Assembly (NCBI RefSeq): GCF_019774615.1
Contig: NZ_CP081497.1
Span: 2,744,963 to 2,808,962, forward strand
Source: Streptomyces sp. BHT-5-2
GTDB lineage: Bacteria; Actinomycetota; Actinomycetes; Streptomycetales; Streptomycetaceae
Direction: 5' to 3'
Length of the DNA: 64,000 nt
In this document: piece by piece, positions 26,888-34,758 of the stretch
Layout: each line of letters starts with the position of its first letter
How positions within the stretch are numbered: the first letter of the stretch is position 1
Program-made: the position numbers and the translations under genes
The notes under the pieces: generated by a model
What the model was told of the DNA's origin: nothing
Databases searched by the model: none
The model's input: the letters and a program-made list of their open reading frames with translations, nothing else

Positions 26888-28065
26888 CCACCGGCCACCC
26901 GCCGGTGCCGCCGCAGCCGTAGGCCCTCCGCCGCCCCGCCGAGCGCCAGCGCCACGGCCACCAGCAGGGCGCTGACCCACGGCGGTGCGCGGTAGCCGAA
27001 GCCCGCGGCGAGGGCGACACCGCCCCACCAAGGCCCGGTCGCGGCGCCCACGTTGAGCGCGGCGGTCGCGAAACCCCCACCCAGCGTGGGCGCTTCGACC
27101 GCCGCGTAGAGCACCTGCGCGATCAGGGTCGAGCCGACCGCGAACGACAGCGTCCCCTGGACGAGGACCAGCACGACGGCGGCCACCGCGTTCTGGGCCG
27201 TCAGCGCGAACACCGCCCAGCCCGCGAGCAGCGCCACGCCCCCGACGGCGAGCACCGCCCGGGGCCGCCGGTCGGCCAGCCGCCCACCGGCCGTGACACC
27301 CGCGAACGAGCCCAGCCCGAACAGCGCCAGCACCACCGGCACCCCACCGGAACCGAAGCCGGTGACGCCGGTGACCAGCGGCGCGAGATAGGTGAAGGTG
27401 CAGAACGTGGCGCCGTTGACCAGCGCCCCCAGCAGCAGCGTCACCAGCAGCCGCGGACGGCGCAGCGCCCGCAGTTCACCGCGCGCACCCGCCCCGGCCG
27501 CGGCCGCGCCGGACCCGGCCGGACCGTCCGGCACCGACACCACGATGGCGACCACGGCAGGCACCGACACCGCGGCCACCGCCCAGAACGCCGCGCGCCA
27601 GCCCCACTCCTGCCCCAGGAGGGCACCGGCCGGGACGCCCGCGATACAGGCCAGCGTCGTGCCGCCCAACAGGACGGAGGTGGCCCGGCCCTTGGCGTCC
27701 GGCGCGGCCAGCGCGGCCGCCGTCGCCAGCGCCACCGCCAGGAACCCGGCGTTGGCCAGCGCCGCCACCACCCGGGTCGCCAGCAGCACCGCGAAGCTGC
27801 CGGTCACCGCGCCCAGGACGTGCACCAGCAGAAAGGCGACCAGGAGGACCAGGAGGGTGCGCCGCCGCGGCCAGCGCCGGCTCAGCAGCGCCATCAGCGG
27901 CGCCCCGACGATCATCCCGGCCGCGAACGCCGAGGTCAGCGCGCCGGCGGCAGGTATGGACACCTGGAGATCGGCGGCGATGTCCGGGATCAGCCCGGAC
28001 AGCATGAACTCCGACGTGCCCTGCGCGAACACCGCGAGCGCGAGCATGTAGAGGGCGAACGGCAT
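26869..28065 (-). CDS. cmlR: Chloramphenicol-type MFS efflux transporter (Cmx/CmlR family)
   Basis: A 398-residue, 12-span drug exporter. The N-terminus MPFALYMLALAVFAQGTSEF, followed by MLSGLIPDIAADL and LTSAFAAGMIVGAPLMA, and later ATRVVAALANAGFLAVAL and RATSVLLGGTTLACIAGVP, match Streptomyces/corynebacterial Cmx-CmlR chloramphenicol exporters. It probably expels chloramphenicol or related phenicols. Start is the ATG at 28065, with GGAGA upstream. About 220 bases of leader separate it from a 9-codon open frame and alternative hairpins that look like an attenuator, so drug-inducible expression is likely. Confidence 0.87.
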   Translation of the reverse strand: MPFALYMLALAVFAQGTSEFMLSGLIPDIAADLQVSIPAAGALTSAFAAGMIVGAPLMALLSRRWPRRRTLLVLLVAFLLVHVLGAVTGSFAVLLATRVVAALANAGFLAVALATAAALAAPDAKGRATSVLLGGTTLACIAGVPAGALLGQEWGWRAAFWAVAAVSVPAVVAIVVSVPDGPAGSGAAAAGAGARGELRALRRPRLLVTLLLGALVNGATFCTFTYLAPLVTGVTGFGSGGVPVVLALFGLGSFAGVTAGGRLADRRPRAVLAVGGVALLAGWAVFALTAQNAVAAVVLVLVQGTLSFAVGSTLIAQVLYAAVEAPTLGGGFATAALNVGAATGPWWGGVALAAGFGYRAPPWVSALLVAVALALGGAAEGLRLRRHRRVAGGHRAAA

Positions 28066-28160
28066 AGAGAAGTCTCCGCAACCACACAAGGACCGGCACG
28101 GAATGCCCGACGGGCGGCGTCGACGGAACCGACGGCGCATCGGTACGGCCGGTGAAGGAA

Positions 28161-28180
28161 GCGGCAGCCCCGGCTACCGC
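28161..28180 (-). terminator. Terminator-like hairpin in the exporter leader
   Basis: On the minus strand, GCGGTAGC-CGGG-GCTGCCGC forms an 8-bp stem (one G-T pair) with a 4-base loop, followed by TTCCTTC. It lies between the leader peptide and the exporter start, as an intrinsic terminator in an attenuator would. Confidence 0.5.
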
Positions 28181-28207
28181 GATGACAAGACCTGCCTGGA
28201 GAAGGCG

Positions 28208-28255
28208 GTCCGGTGGCGGAGAACGACGAACAGCCACCGGACGGCGCCCGGTGGC
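28208..28255 (-). promoter_or_regulatory. Mutually exclusive hairpins (attenuator) upstream of the exporter
   Basis: Segment 1 GCCACCGG (28255-28248) pairs with segment 2 GTCCGGTGGC (28242-28233) over 8 bp. Segment 2 pairs with segment 3 GCCACCGGAC (28217-28208) over 10 bp. The two pairings exclude each other. Segment 1 begins at the last base of the leader-peptide stop codon, so a ribosome paused on the leader would cover it and shift pairing to 2:3. Confidence 0.6.
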
Positions 28256-28284
28256 TAGCGTCTTGAGGACTCGGGGCTGGACAT
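28255..28284 (-). CDS. Nine-residue leader peptide (MSSPESSRR)
   Basis: A minimal open frame, ATG to TAG, on the exporter's transcript. A TAGCCT -10 hexamer (28297-28292) lies 7 bases upstream, so it is probably translated from a leaderless message. Nine-residue or shorter leader peptides on which drug-bound ribosomes stall are known upstream of cat and cmlA genes; the same logic is inferred here. The stop codon abuts the first of three mutually pairing segments. Confidence 0.55.
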   Translation of the reverse strand: MSSPESSRR

Positions 28285-28453
28285 GATCCGCAGGCTAACC
28301 GGGCGGCCCGGCACCCGTCCACACAATTAGCGGCGCAGCACGGCGCGGTGCTCGTTCGGCTGCCTCAACCCGCCGCCGAGGCACACGAGTTGGCGGCGGC
28401 CACGTGGTCCGCGGCCGACGACGGACTGCCGACCACCGACGGCCGACGACGGA

Positions 28454-28489
28454 CGGGCGGCGGCAGGACTCCCGTCCCACCGCCGCCCG
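28454..28489 (-). terminator. Hairpin terminator after tex
   Basis: A 10-bp inverted repeat (CGGGCGGCGG / CCGCCGCCCG) with a 16-base loop, 18 bases beyond the tex stop. Confidence 0.7.
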
Positions 28490-28506
28490 TCGAGGTCGCC
28501 CAAGGC

Positions 28507-30951
28507 TCAGCGGCCGCCCTTGCCGCCCAGCAGCCCGGCCCGCCGCAGCGCATCCGCCATCGCGTCGTTGACCGGCCCGGCGTCCCGGCCACCGCCGCGG
28601 CGCTCGCCGCCGCCCTGCCGCTGCCGCGGCGCACCGCCCCGGCCGCCGCCACCACGCCGGTCGCCACCGCCGCGCTGTTCACCACCGCCACGGCGTTCGC
28701 CGCCGCCGCCGCGGCGCTCGCCGCCGCCGGCCGGCGCGGCCTTCCCGGGCTCGTCGTCCAGCCTCAGGGTCAGCGAGATCCGCTTCCGCGGGATGTCGAC
28801 GTCGAGCACCTTGACCCGCACGATGTCGCCGGGCTTGACCACGTCCCGCGGGTCCTTGACGAAGGTCTTCGACATCGCCGAGACATGCACCAGCCCGTCC
28901 TGGTGGACACCCACGTCCACGAACGCCCCGAAGGCGGCGACATTGGTCACCACACCCTCCAGGAGCATTCCCGGCGCCAGGTCGCCGATCTTCTCCACGC
29001 CCTCCTTGAAGGTCGCGGTCCTGAACTCCGGCCGCGGGTCACGGCCCGGCTTCTCCAACTCCTGGAGGATGTCGCCGACCGTCGGCAGACCGAAGGAGTC
29101 GTCGACGAAGTCGGCCGGCCGCAGCCCGCGCAGCACCGCGGTGTTGCCGATCAGCTCGCCGATCCCGCTCTTCGCCGCCTGCACGATCCGGCGCACCACC
29201 GGATACGCCTCCGGATGCACGCTGGAGGCGTCCAGCGGGTCGTCGCCGCCCCGGATCCGCAGGAAGCCCGCGCACTGCTCGTACGCCTTGGGACCCAGCC
29301 GCGGCACGTCCTTGAGGGCCTTGCGCGAGCGGAACGGGCCGTTGCCGTCCCGGTGCGCGACGATGTTCTCGGCCAGGCCCGAGCTGATGCCGGAGACCCG
29401 GGAGAGCAGCGGCGCGGACGCGGTGTTGACATCCACACCGACGCCGTTCACACAGTCCTCGACCACCGCGTCCAGCGAGCGCGACAGCTTGGTCTCGGCC
29501 AGATCGTGCTGGTACTGGCCGACGCCGATCGACTTGGGGTCGATCTTGACCAGCTCGGCCAGCGGGTCCTGGAGGCGCCGCGCGATGGACACCGCGCCGC
29601 GCAGCGACACGTCCAGATCCGGCAGCTCCTGCGAGGCGAACGCCGAGGCCGAGTACACCGAGGCGCCGGCCTCGGACACCATCACCTTCGTCAGCTTCAA
29701 CTCCGGCTGCGCGGCGATCAGTTCGGCCGCCAGCTTGTCGGTCTCCCGGGAGGCGGTGCCGTTGCCGATCGCGATCAGCTCGACACCGTGCTCGCGCGCC
29801 AGCCGCGCCAGGGTGGCCAGCGCCGCGTCCCACTTCTGCTGCGGCACATGCGGGTAGATCGTCTCGGTCGCCGCCACCTTGCCGGTCGCGTCCACCACGG
29901 CGACCTTCACACCCGTACGGAAACCGGGGTCCAGGCCCATCGTGGCGCGCGTCCCGGCGGGCGCCGCCAGCAGCAGATCGCGCAGGTTCGCGGCGAAGAC
30001 CCGGACCGCCTCGTCCTCGGCGGCCTGCCGCAGCCGCAGCCGCAGATCGATCCCGAGGTGCACCTGCACGCGCGTGCGCCAGGCCCAACGCACCGTGTCC
30101 TGGAGCCACTTGTCGGCCGGCCGGCCCCGGTCGACGATCTCGAAGCGGTGCGCGATGGACCGCTCGTAGGCGCTGGGCCCCTCGCCCGCCTCCGCCGGGT
30201 CCTCCGGTTCCAGGGTGAGGTCGAGGACGTCCTCCTTCTCACCGCGCAGCATCGCCAGCACCCGGTGCGAGGGCAGTTCGGTGAACGGCTCGGCGAAGTC
30301 GAAGTAGTCGGCGAACTTGGCGCCTTCCTCCTCCTTGCCGGCGCGCACCTTCGCCGCGACCCGGCCGCGCGACCACATCCGCTCGCGCAGCTCGCCGATC
30401 AGGTCCGCGTCCTCGCTGAACCGCTCGGTGAGGATGGCCCGCGCGCCCTCCAGCGCCGCGGCCGGATCGGCGACGCCCTTGTCCTCGGCCACGAACGCCG
30501 CGGCCGCCACGGTCGGTTCCACCGACGGGTCGCCGAGCAGCCCGTCGGCCAGCGGCTCCAGCCCCGCCTCCCGGGCGATCTGCGCCTTGGTGCGCCGCTT
30601 CGGCTTGAACGGCAGGTAGATGTCCTCCAGCCGGGCCTTGGACTCGGCACCGCGGATCTGCGCCTCCAGCGCGGCGTCCAGCTTGCCCTGGGACCGCACG
30701 GACTCCAGGACGGCGGTCCGCCGCTCCTCCAGCTCCCGCAGATAGCGCAGCCGCTCCTCCAGGGACCGCAGCTGCGCGTCGTCGAGCAGCTCGGTCGCTT
30801 CCTTGCGGTAGCGCGCGATGAACGGGACGGTCGAGCCGCCGTCGAGCAGTTCGACCGCGGCCTTCACCTGCCGCTCCCTGACGCCGAGCTCGTCGGCGAT
30901 CCGCGCTTCGATGGACCCGAGGGCCCCGATGGGCTCAGTGGCTGCCGTCAC
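28507..30951 (-). CDS. tex: Tex family RNA-binding transcription accessory protein
   Basis: An 814-residue Tex/Spt6-like protein. The N-terminal helical region contains TVPFIARYRKEATELLDDAQ. A YqgF-like RNase-H fold follows (GLDPGFRTGVKVAVVDATGK), then helix-hairpin-helix repeats (VNTASAPLLSRVSGISSGLA) and an S1 RNA-binding domain (GMLLEGVVTNVAAFGAFVDV with GVHQDGLVHVS). The C-terminal 70 or so residues form an arginine/glycine-rich tail of repeated GERRGGGG units ending with GLLGGKGGR. Family members bind RNA and affect transcription. GTG at 30951 with AGGA 5 bases upstream is preferred over an ATG at 30993 that lacks a ribosome site. Confidence 0.95.
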   Translation of the reverse strand: MTAATEPIGALGSIEARIADELGVRERQVKAAVELLDGGSTVPFIARYRKEATELLDDAQLRSLEERLRYLRELEERRTAVLESVRSQGKLDAALEAQIRGAESKARLEDIYLPFKPKRRTKAQIAREAGLEPLADGLLGDPSVEPTVAAAAFVAEDKGVADPAAALEGARAILTERFSEDADLIGELRERMWSRGRVAAKVRAGKEEEGAKFADYFDFAEPFTELPSHRVLAMLRGEKEDVLDLTLEPEDPAEAGEGPSAYERSIAHRFEIVDRGRPADKWLQDTVRWAWRTRVQVHLGIDLRLRLRQAAEDEAVRVFAANLRDLLLAAPAGTRATMGLDPGFRTGVKVAVVDATGKVAATETIYPHVPQQKWDAALATLARLAREHGVELIAIGNGTASRETDKLAAELIAAQPELKLTKVMVSEAGASVYSASAFASQELPDLDVSLRGAVSIARRLQDPLAELVKIDPKSIGVGQYQHDLAETKLSRSLDAVVEDCVNGVGVDVNTASAPLLSRVSGISSGLAENIVAHRDGNGPFRSRKALKDVPRLGPKAYEQCAGFLRIRGGDDPLDASSVHPEAYPVVRRIVQAAKSGIGELIGNTAVLRGLRPADFVDDSFGLPTVGDILQELEKPGRDPRPEFRTATFKEGVEKIGDLAPGMLLEGVVTNVAAFGAFVDVGVHQDGLVHVSAMSKTFVKDPRDVVKPGDIVRVKVLDVDIPRKRISLTLRLDDEPGKAAPAGGGERRGGGGERRGGGEQRGGGDRRGGGGRGGAPRQRQGGGERRGGGRDAGPVNDAMADALRRAGLLGGKGGR

Positions 30952-31091
30952 GTTGATCCTGCCCGCCTTCCAGCGACTTTCCTGAGCCTGCATTGTGCCG
31001 GTTGGTGACCCGGCCTGTCGCACCGCCCGGCCGGGAACGCCGGGGTGTGAGAAGACGCACCACACCCCGACGACCCGGACGGACGGGCGCG

Positions 31092-31964
31092 TTACTCCTT
31101 GCCGAACAGGGCGGCGGGGAACGCCCCGGACTCCATCAGGCGGGCGGCGAACGCGCCCGCCAGTTCGGTCAGCCGGGCCACGCCCGCCGCCCCCAGGTGC
31201 TCGTACGGCGCCCGGTCCAGCCGGTCCGTCGTCCGCTCCAGGTCCTTGCGCAGCTCCACGCCGGCCTCGGTCAGTTCGTCCCCGGCGGTCAGCAGTCCAC
31301 GGTCGCGCAGCCGCTCCTGTGCCGCCGTCAGGTCCTCGTCCGACCAGCCGCGGGTCGTCCGGAGGCCGTGGTAGTTCATCCCGCGCCCGCTGGCGGTGTG
31401 CGAGACCAGGGCCTCCACCGGGTCCAGCTCGGCGGCCATCAGGGCGATCAGATGGCCGTCGCCGCGGTGTTCGCGCAGCAGCGACGCGGCGTGCCAGTAG
31501 GCGAGGTGCGGGGCGTCCGGCACCGGCAGGTCGGCGTAGGCGGAGTACAGCGGCCGCGAGTACCGGGTGCAGCCCTCGGCGGCCCGCAGGGCGAGCTTCG
31601 CCGCCTCCGCCATCTCCGGTGACTCGACCGCCTCCGCGCCGAGCTGCCGGCGCAGGCTGCTGTCCACCGCCCGCAGCCGGGCGTCCAGGACGACCTGCGG
31701 CGCGGCGACCGTCCACACCTGCGGGACGTGCCGGGCGACCAGCTCGTGGCTGAAGGAGAAGAAGGTGGCGGTGACCGTCCCGGGCCCCACCGCGCCCATC
31801 GGCGCGCTCCGGGCGGCGAGGTAGCCGGCCCGGCCGTTCTCCACGCCCACCGCGGTCAGCTCGGCGGAGAGCTCCGGGGCGAAGTAGTGCGCCGAGTGGA
31901 AGGGGTTGAGGGCGTTGTGGCAGTGCCGTCCGGCCCGTTCGGGCAGTGCGCTGGAAGACGTCAT
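31092..31964 (-). CDS. SCO6745 family protein
   Basis: A 290-residue soluble protein recognised as the actinobacterial SCO6745 family by its N-terminal NALNPFHSAHYFAPEL and the segments ARSAPMGAVGPGTVTATFFS and YWHAASLLREHRGDGH. The C-terminal third (RGWSDEDLTAAQERLRDRGL) looks like a MarR-type winged helix, so it may bind DNA, but no function is established that I know of. It is divergent from the GlxA-type regulator with about 140 bases between them. ATG at 31964. Confidence 0.85.
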   Translation of the reverse strand: MTSSSALPERAGRHCHNALNPFHSAHYFAPELSAELTAVGVENGRAGYLAARSAPMGAVGPGTVTATFFSFSHELVARHVPQVWTVAAPQVVLDARLRAVDSSLRRQLGAEAVESPEMAEAAKLALRAAEGCTRYSRPLYSAYADLPVPDAPHLAYWHAASLLREHRGDGHLIALMAAELDPVEALVSHTASGRGMNYHGLRTTRGWSDEDLTAAQERLRDRGLLTAGDELTEAGVELRKDLERTTDRLDRAPYEHLGAAGVARLTELAGAFAARLMESGAFPAALFGKE

Positions 31965-32107
31965 GCGAGCAGGCTACCGACCCGTTGGTATGGCGCCACC
32001 GCCGGCCCGCCTCCGCCCCTCCCGAGGCCGGCCCCGATCCGCGCATGGCAGGAAAGGTGGGAAACTCGTCATTGCCGCCATCCGCCTCGCTGGCCAGGAT
32101 GGACGGC

Positions 32108-33067
32108 ATGGAACAGCGTGACGTGCTGGTCGTCCTCTACGACGGCGTGCAGAGCCTCGACGTGACCGGCCCCATCGAGGTCTTCCACGGTGCCGCGCAG
32201 GGCGTCCCCGGCGCCTACCGGATCCGTACCGCCGCCCTCGACGGCGCCCCGGTCCGCACCACCAGCGGCCTCACCCTCGTCCCCGACCTCGCGCTGGACG
32301 CCGCCGAACCCCCGCACACCCTCCTCGTCCCCGGCGGCGACGGCACCCGCAACCCCACACCACGGCTGGTCCACTGGCTGTGCACGCACGCCCCGCGCAC
32401 CCGCCGCCAGGTCTCGGTCTGCAGCGGCGCCTTCCTGCTGGCCGCGGCCGGCCTGCTGGACGGCCGCCGCGCCACCACCCACTGGAGCCTGTGCGCCGAC
32501 CTCGCCGCCGACCACCCCGCCGTCCGCGTCGAACCCGAGCCGATCTACGTCCGCGACGGCAGCGTGGCCACCTCCGCGGGCGTCACCGCCGGCATCGACC
32601 TGGCACTGGCCCTGGTCGAGGAGGACTTGGGCCGCGACCTCGCGCTGACCGTCGCCCGCCACCTCGTCGTCTTCCTCCGCCGGCCCGGCAACCAGACCCA
32701 GTTCAGCGCCCAGCTCGCCGCGCAGACCGCGGAGCGCCGCCCGCTGCGCGACGTACAGCAGTGGATCACCGAGCACCCGGCCGCCGATCTCTCCGTCGAG
32801 ACCCTGGCCGGCCGCGCCGGACTCTCCCCGCGCCACTTCGCCCGCGCCTTCCGCGACGAGACCGGCATGACACCCGGCCGCTACGTGGACCGGGTGCGCC
32901 TGGAGGCCGCCCGGCGGCGCCTGGAGGACACCGCCGACGGCATCGAGCAGATCTCCCGGCACTGCGGCTACGGCACCTCCGAGGCGATGCGCCGCGCCTT
33001 CCTCCGCGTCCTCGGCGCCTCCCCGGCCGAGTACCGCCGCCGCTTCCGCCCCGCAACACCCCTCTGA
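32108..33067 (+). CDS. GlxA-type regulator: DJ-1/PfpI domain fused to AraC helix-turn-helix
   Basis: A 319-residue regulator. Residues 1 to about 180 are a DJ-1/PfpI amidase-like domain (VLVVLYDGVQSLDVTGPIEV) with the nucleophile-elbow cysteine in SVCSGAFLLAAAGLLDGRRA. Residues about 220-315 are an AraC DNA-binding domain (VETLAGRAGLSPRHFARAFR, then GYGTSEAMRRAFLRVLGASP). The sensor domain is strikingly like the enzyme encoded directly downstream. AGGA lies 7 bases before the ATG at 32108; an in-frame ATG at 32099 is possible. It probably activates the next gene. Confidence 0.9.
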   Translation: MEQRDVLVVLYDGVQSLDVTGPIEVFHGAAQGVPGAYRIRTAALDGAPVRTTSGLTLVPDLALDAAEPPHTLLVPGGDGTRNPTPRLVHWLCTHAPRTRRQVSVCSGAFLLAAAGLLDGRRATTHWSLCADLAADHPAVRVEPEPIYVRDGSVATSAGVTAGIDLALALVEEDLGRDLALTVARHLVVFLRRPGNQTQFSAQLAAQTAERRPLRDVQQWITEHPAADLSVETLAGRAGLSPRHFARAFRDETGMTPGRYVDRVRLEAARRRLEDTADGIEQISRHCGYGTSEAMRRAFLRVLGASPAEYRRRFRPATPL

Positions 33068-33132
33068 ACCACTGCCACCCCGACCACTCCGGCAACGGAA
33101 CTCCCCACCACGAACCCAGGAACGAGGCCCCC

Positions 33133-33804
33133 ATGCAGATCGCCGTCCTTCTCTACGACCGCTTCACCGCCCTCGACGCCATCGGCCCCTACGAGACCCT
33201 CGGCCTGATCCCGGGCGCCGAGGTCGTCTTCGTCGCCGAGCGCAAGGGCGTCCACCGCACCGACAAGGGCTCCCTCGGCGCGGTCGCGGACGCCACGCTG
33301 GGCGACGTCACCGAGCCGGACGTCATCGTCGTCCCCGGCGGCCCCGGCCAGACCGCGCTGATGGAGGACGGCCCGGTGCACGAGTGGCTCCGTGCCGTGG
33401 ACGCCGGCACCACCTGGACCACCTCGGTCTGCACCGGCTCGCTGGTCCTCGCCGCGGCCGGTCTCCTCAAGGGCCGCCGGGCCACCTCCCACTGGCTCGC
33501 GCTGGACCAGCTGCCCCACTACGGCGCCGAGCCGACGGGGGAGCGGGTGGTCTTCGACGGCAAGTACGTCACCGCCGCCGGCGTCTCCTCCGGCATCGAC
33601 ATGGGACTGGCCCTGGCCGGCCGGATCGCCGGCGACACCCTCGCCCAGACGATCCAGCTCGGCATCGAGTACGACCCGCAGCCGCCCTACGACGCCGGTG
33701 CCCCGGACAAGGCCCCCGCCGAGGTCGTCGCCGCCCTGCGGGACCACAGCCGCTCCATCCTGTCCGGCGACCGCTGGCGGGATCAGGCCCCCGGGGAGAA
33801 GTGA
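33133..33804 (+). CDS. DJ-1/PfpI family protein, isonitrile hydratase-like
   Basis: A 223-residue single-domain DJ-1/PfpI protein. It begins QIAVLLYDRFTALDAIGPYE, has the VVPGGPGQTAL loop, and the nucleophile elbow SVCTGSLVLAAAGLLKGRRA followed by TSHW. These match Pseudomonas isonitrile hydratase, which turns isonitriles into N-formamides. The enzyme is adjacent to a regulator with the same fold; the pair may handle an isonitrile or related reactive metabolite. ATG at 33133; GAGG lies 5 bases upstream. The short hairpin at 33841-33873 may end this unit. Confidence 0.85.
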   Translation: MQIAVLLYDRFTALDAIGPYETLGLIPGAEVVFVAERKGVHRTDKGSLGAVADATLGDVTEPDVIVVPGGPGQTALMEDGPVHEWLRAVDAGTTWTTSVCTGSLVLAAAGLLKGRRATSHWLALDQLPHYGAEPTGERVVFDGKYVTAAGVSSGIDMGLALAGRIAGDTLAQTIQLGIEYDPQPPYDAGAPDKAPAEVVAALRDHSRSILSGDRWRDQAPGEK

Positions 33805-33840
33805 CGAGCCGCCCGAGGGGAAGACCGGGGTAAGCAGCGA

Positions 33841-33873
33841 CGTGCCGTCACTCAGGGCGGGAGCGACGGCACG
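33841..33873 (+). terminator. Possible terminator after the DJ-1/PfpI gene
   Basis: CGTGCCGTC and GACGGCACG form a 9-bp stem with a 15-base loop, 36 bases after the stop. Confidence 0.45.
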
Positions 33874-33934
33874 GCTTCAAGTGGCCACGATTTCCAAGTG
33901 ATGCCCCGTCAAGAGTGGTCCCACCGGCCCTCGT

Positions 33935-34705
33935 TCACCCCTCGGGCCACCCGAACCGCGGCGCCCGCCGCTCCAGGAAGGCCGCGGCCCCCTCCGCGGT
34001 CTCCCCGCTCTCCCGCGCCTGCGCCGCCCAGTACGCCCCGCGCGCCGACGCCTCCTCGGGCGGCACGTCCCACGTCCCGTCGGCCAGCTCCTTGGCCGCG
34101 GTCTGGGTCAGCAGCGAACGGCTCGCCAGCACGGCGCCGAACTCCGCGATCCGCTTGTCCAACTCGCTCTCGGGTACCACCTCGTCCACCAGCCCGGTCC
34201 GCAGCGCCCGCGCACAGTCGATCAACTCACCCGAGAACAACAGGTACTTGGCGGCCGACAGTCCCACCAGCCGCACCAGCCGCCGGGTCGCGGACGCCGG
34301 ATAGGCCACCCCCAGCTTGGCCGGCGTCACCCCGAACAGCGCCCCCTCCTCCGCGAACCGCAGATCGCAGGCGGCCGCCAACTGCGCGCCGCCGCCCACG
34401 CAGTAGCCGCGCACCGCGGCCACCGTCGGCCGCGGAAAGGCCGCCAGCGCCTCCTCGGCCGCCACCGCCAGCCCCTGTGAACCGTCCGCCCCGTCCCGCA
34501 GCGACCCGATGTCCGCCCCCGCGCAGAACGTCCCGCCGTCGCCGGTCAGCACCAGGGCCCGCACGGCACGGTCACCCGCCAGCCGCTCCAGCAGCGGCGG
34601 CAGCTCCCGCCACATCGGGACGGTCATCGCGTTGCGCTTGCCCGTGTTGCTGATCGTGACGGTCGCCGTACCGCCGCCGACATGCGTTTTCAGACCCGGT
34701 TCCAT
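33935..34705 (-). CDS. Enoyl-CoA hydratase/isomerase family protein
   Basis: A 256-residue single-domain crotonase. Conserved parts are TISNTGKRNAMTVPMW, the first oxyanion loop GTFCAGADIGSLRDG, and RGYCVGGGAQLAAACDLRFA, followed by FGVTPAKLGVAYPASATRRL. The usual hydratase glutamates are not evident at the second position (AKLG where many have PEVxLG), so isomerase, hydrolase or another crotonase reaction is possible. ATG at 34705. Divergent from the ABC-F gene with 53 bases between the two starts. Confidence 0.88.
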   Translation of the reverse strand: MEPGLKTHVGGGTATVTISNTGKRNAMTVPMWRELPPLLERLAGDRAVRALVLTGDGGTFCAGADIGSLRDGADGSQGLAVAAEEALAAFPRPTVAAVRGYCVGGGAQLAAACDLRFAEEGALFGVTPAKLGVAYPASATRRLVRLVGLSAAKYLLFSGELIDCARALRTGLVDEVVPESELDKRIAEFGAVLASRSLLTQTAAKELADGTWDVPPEEASARGAYWAAQARESGETAEGAAAFLERRAPRFGWPEG

Positions 34706-34743
34706 GCCCGGATATTAGAGCGACCGCCGGGCGCGTGGCCGGA

Positions 34744-34749
34744 TACGAT
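34744..34749 (+). promoter_or_regulatory. -10 hexamer of the ABC-F gene (near-leaderless)
   Basis: TACGAT fits TANNNT and ends 9 bases before the ATG at 34759. With transcription starting 6-8 bases downstream the message would be leaderless or nearly so, which supports this start over the in-frame GTG at 34735, which lies upstream of the hexamer. Confidence 0.5.
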
Positions 34750-34758
34750 CGGTACCTG

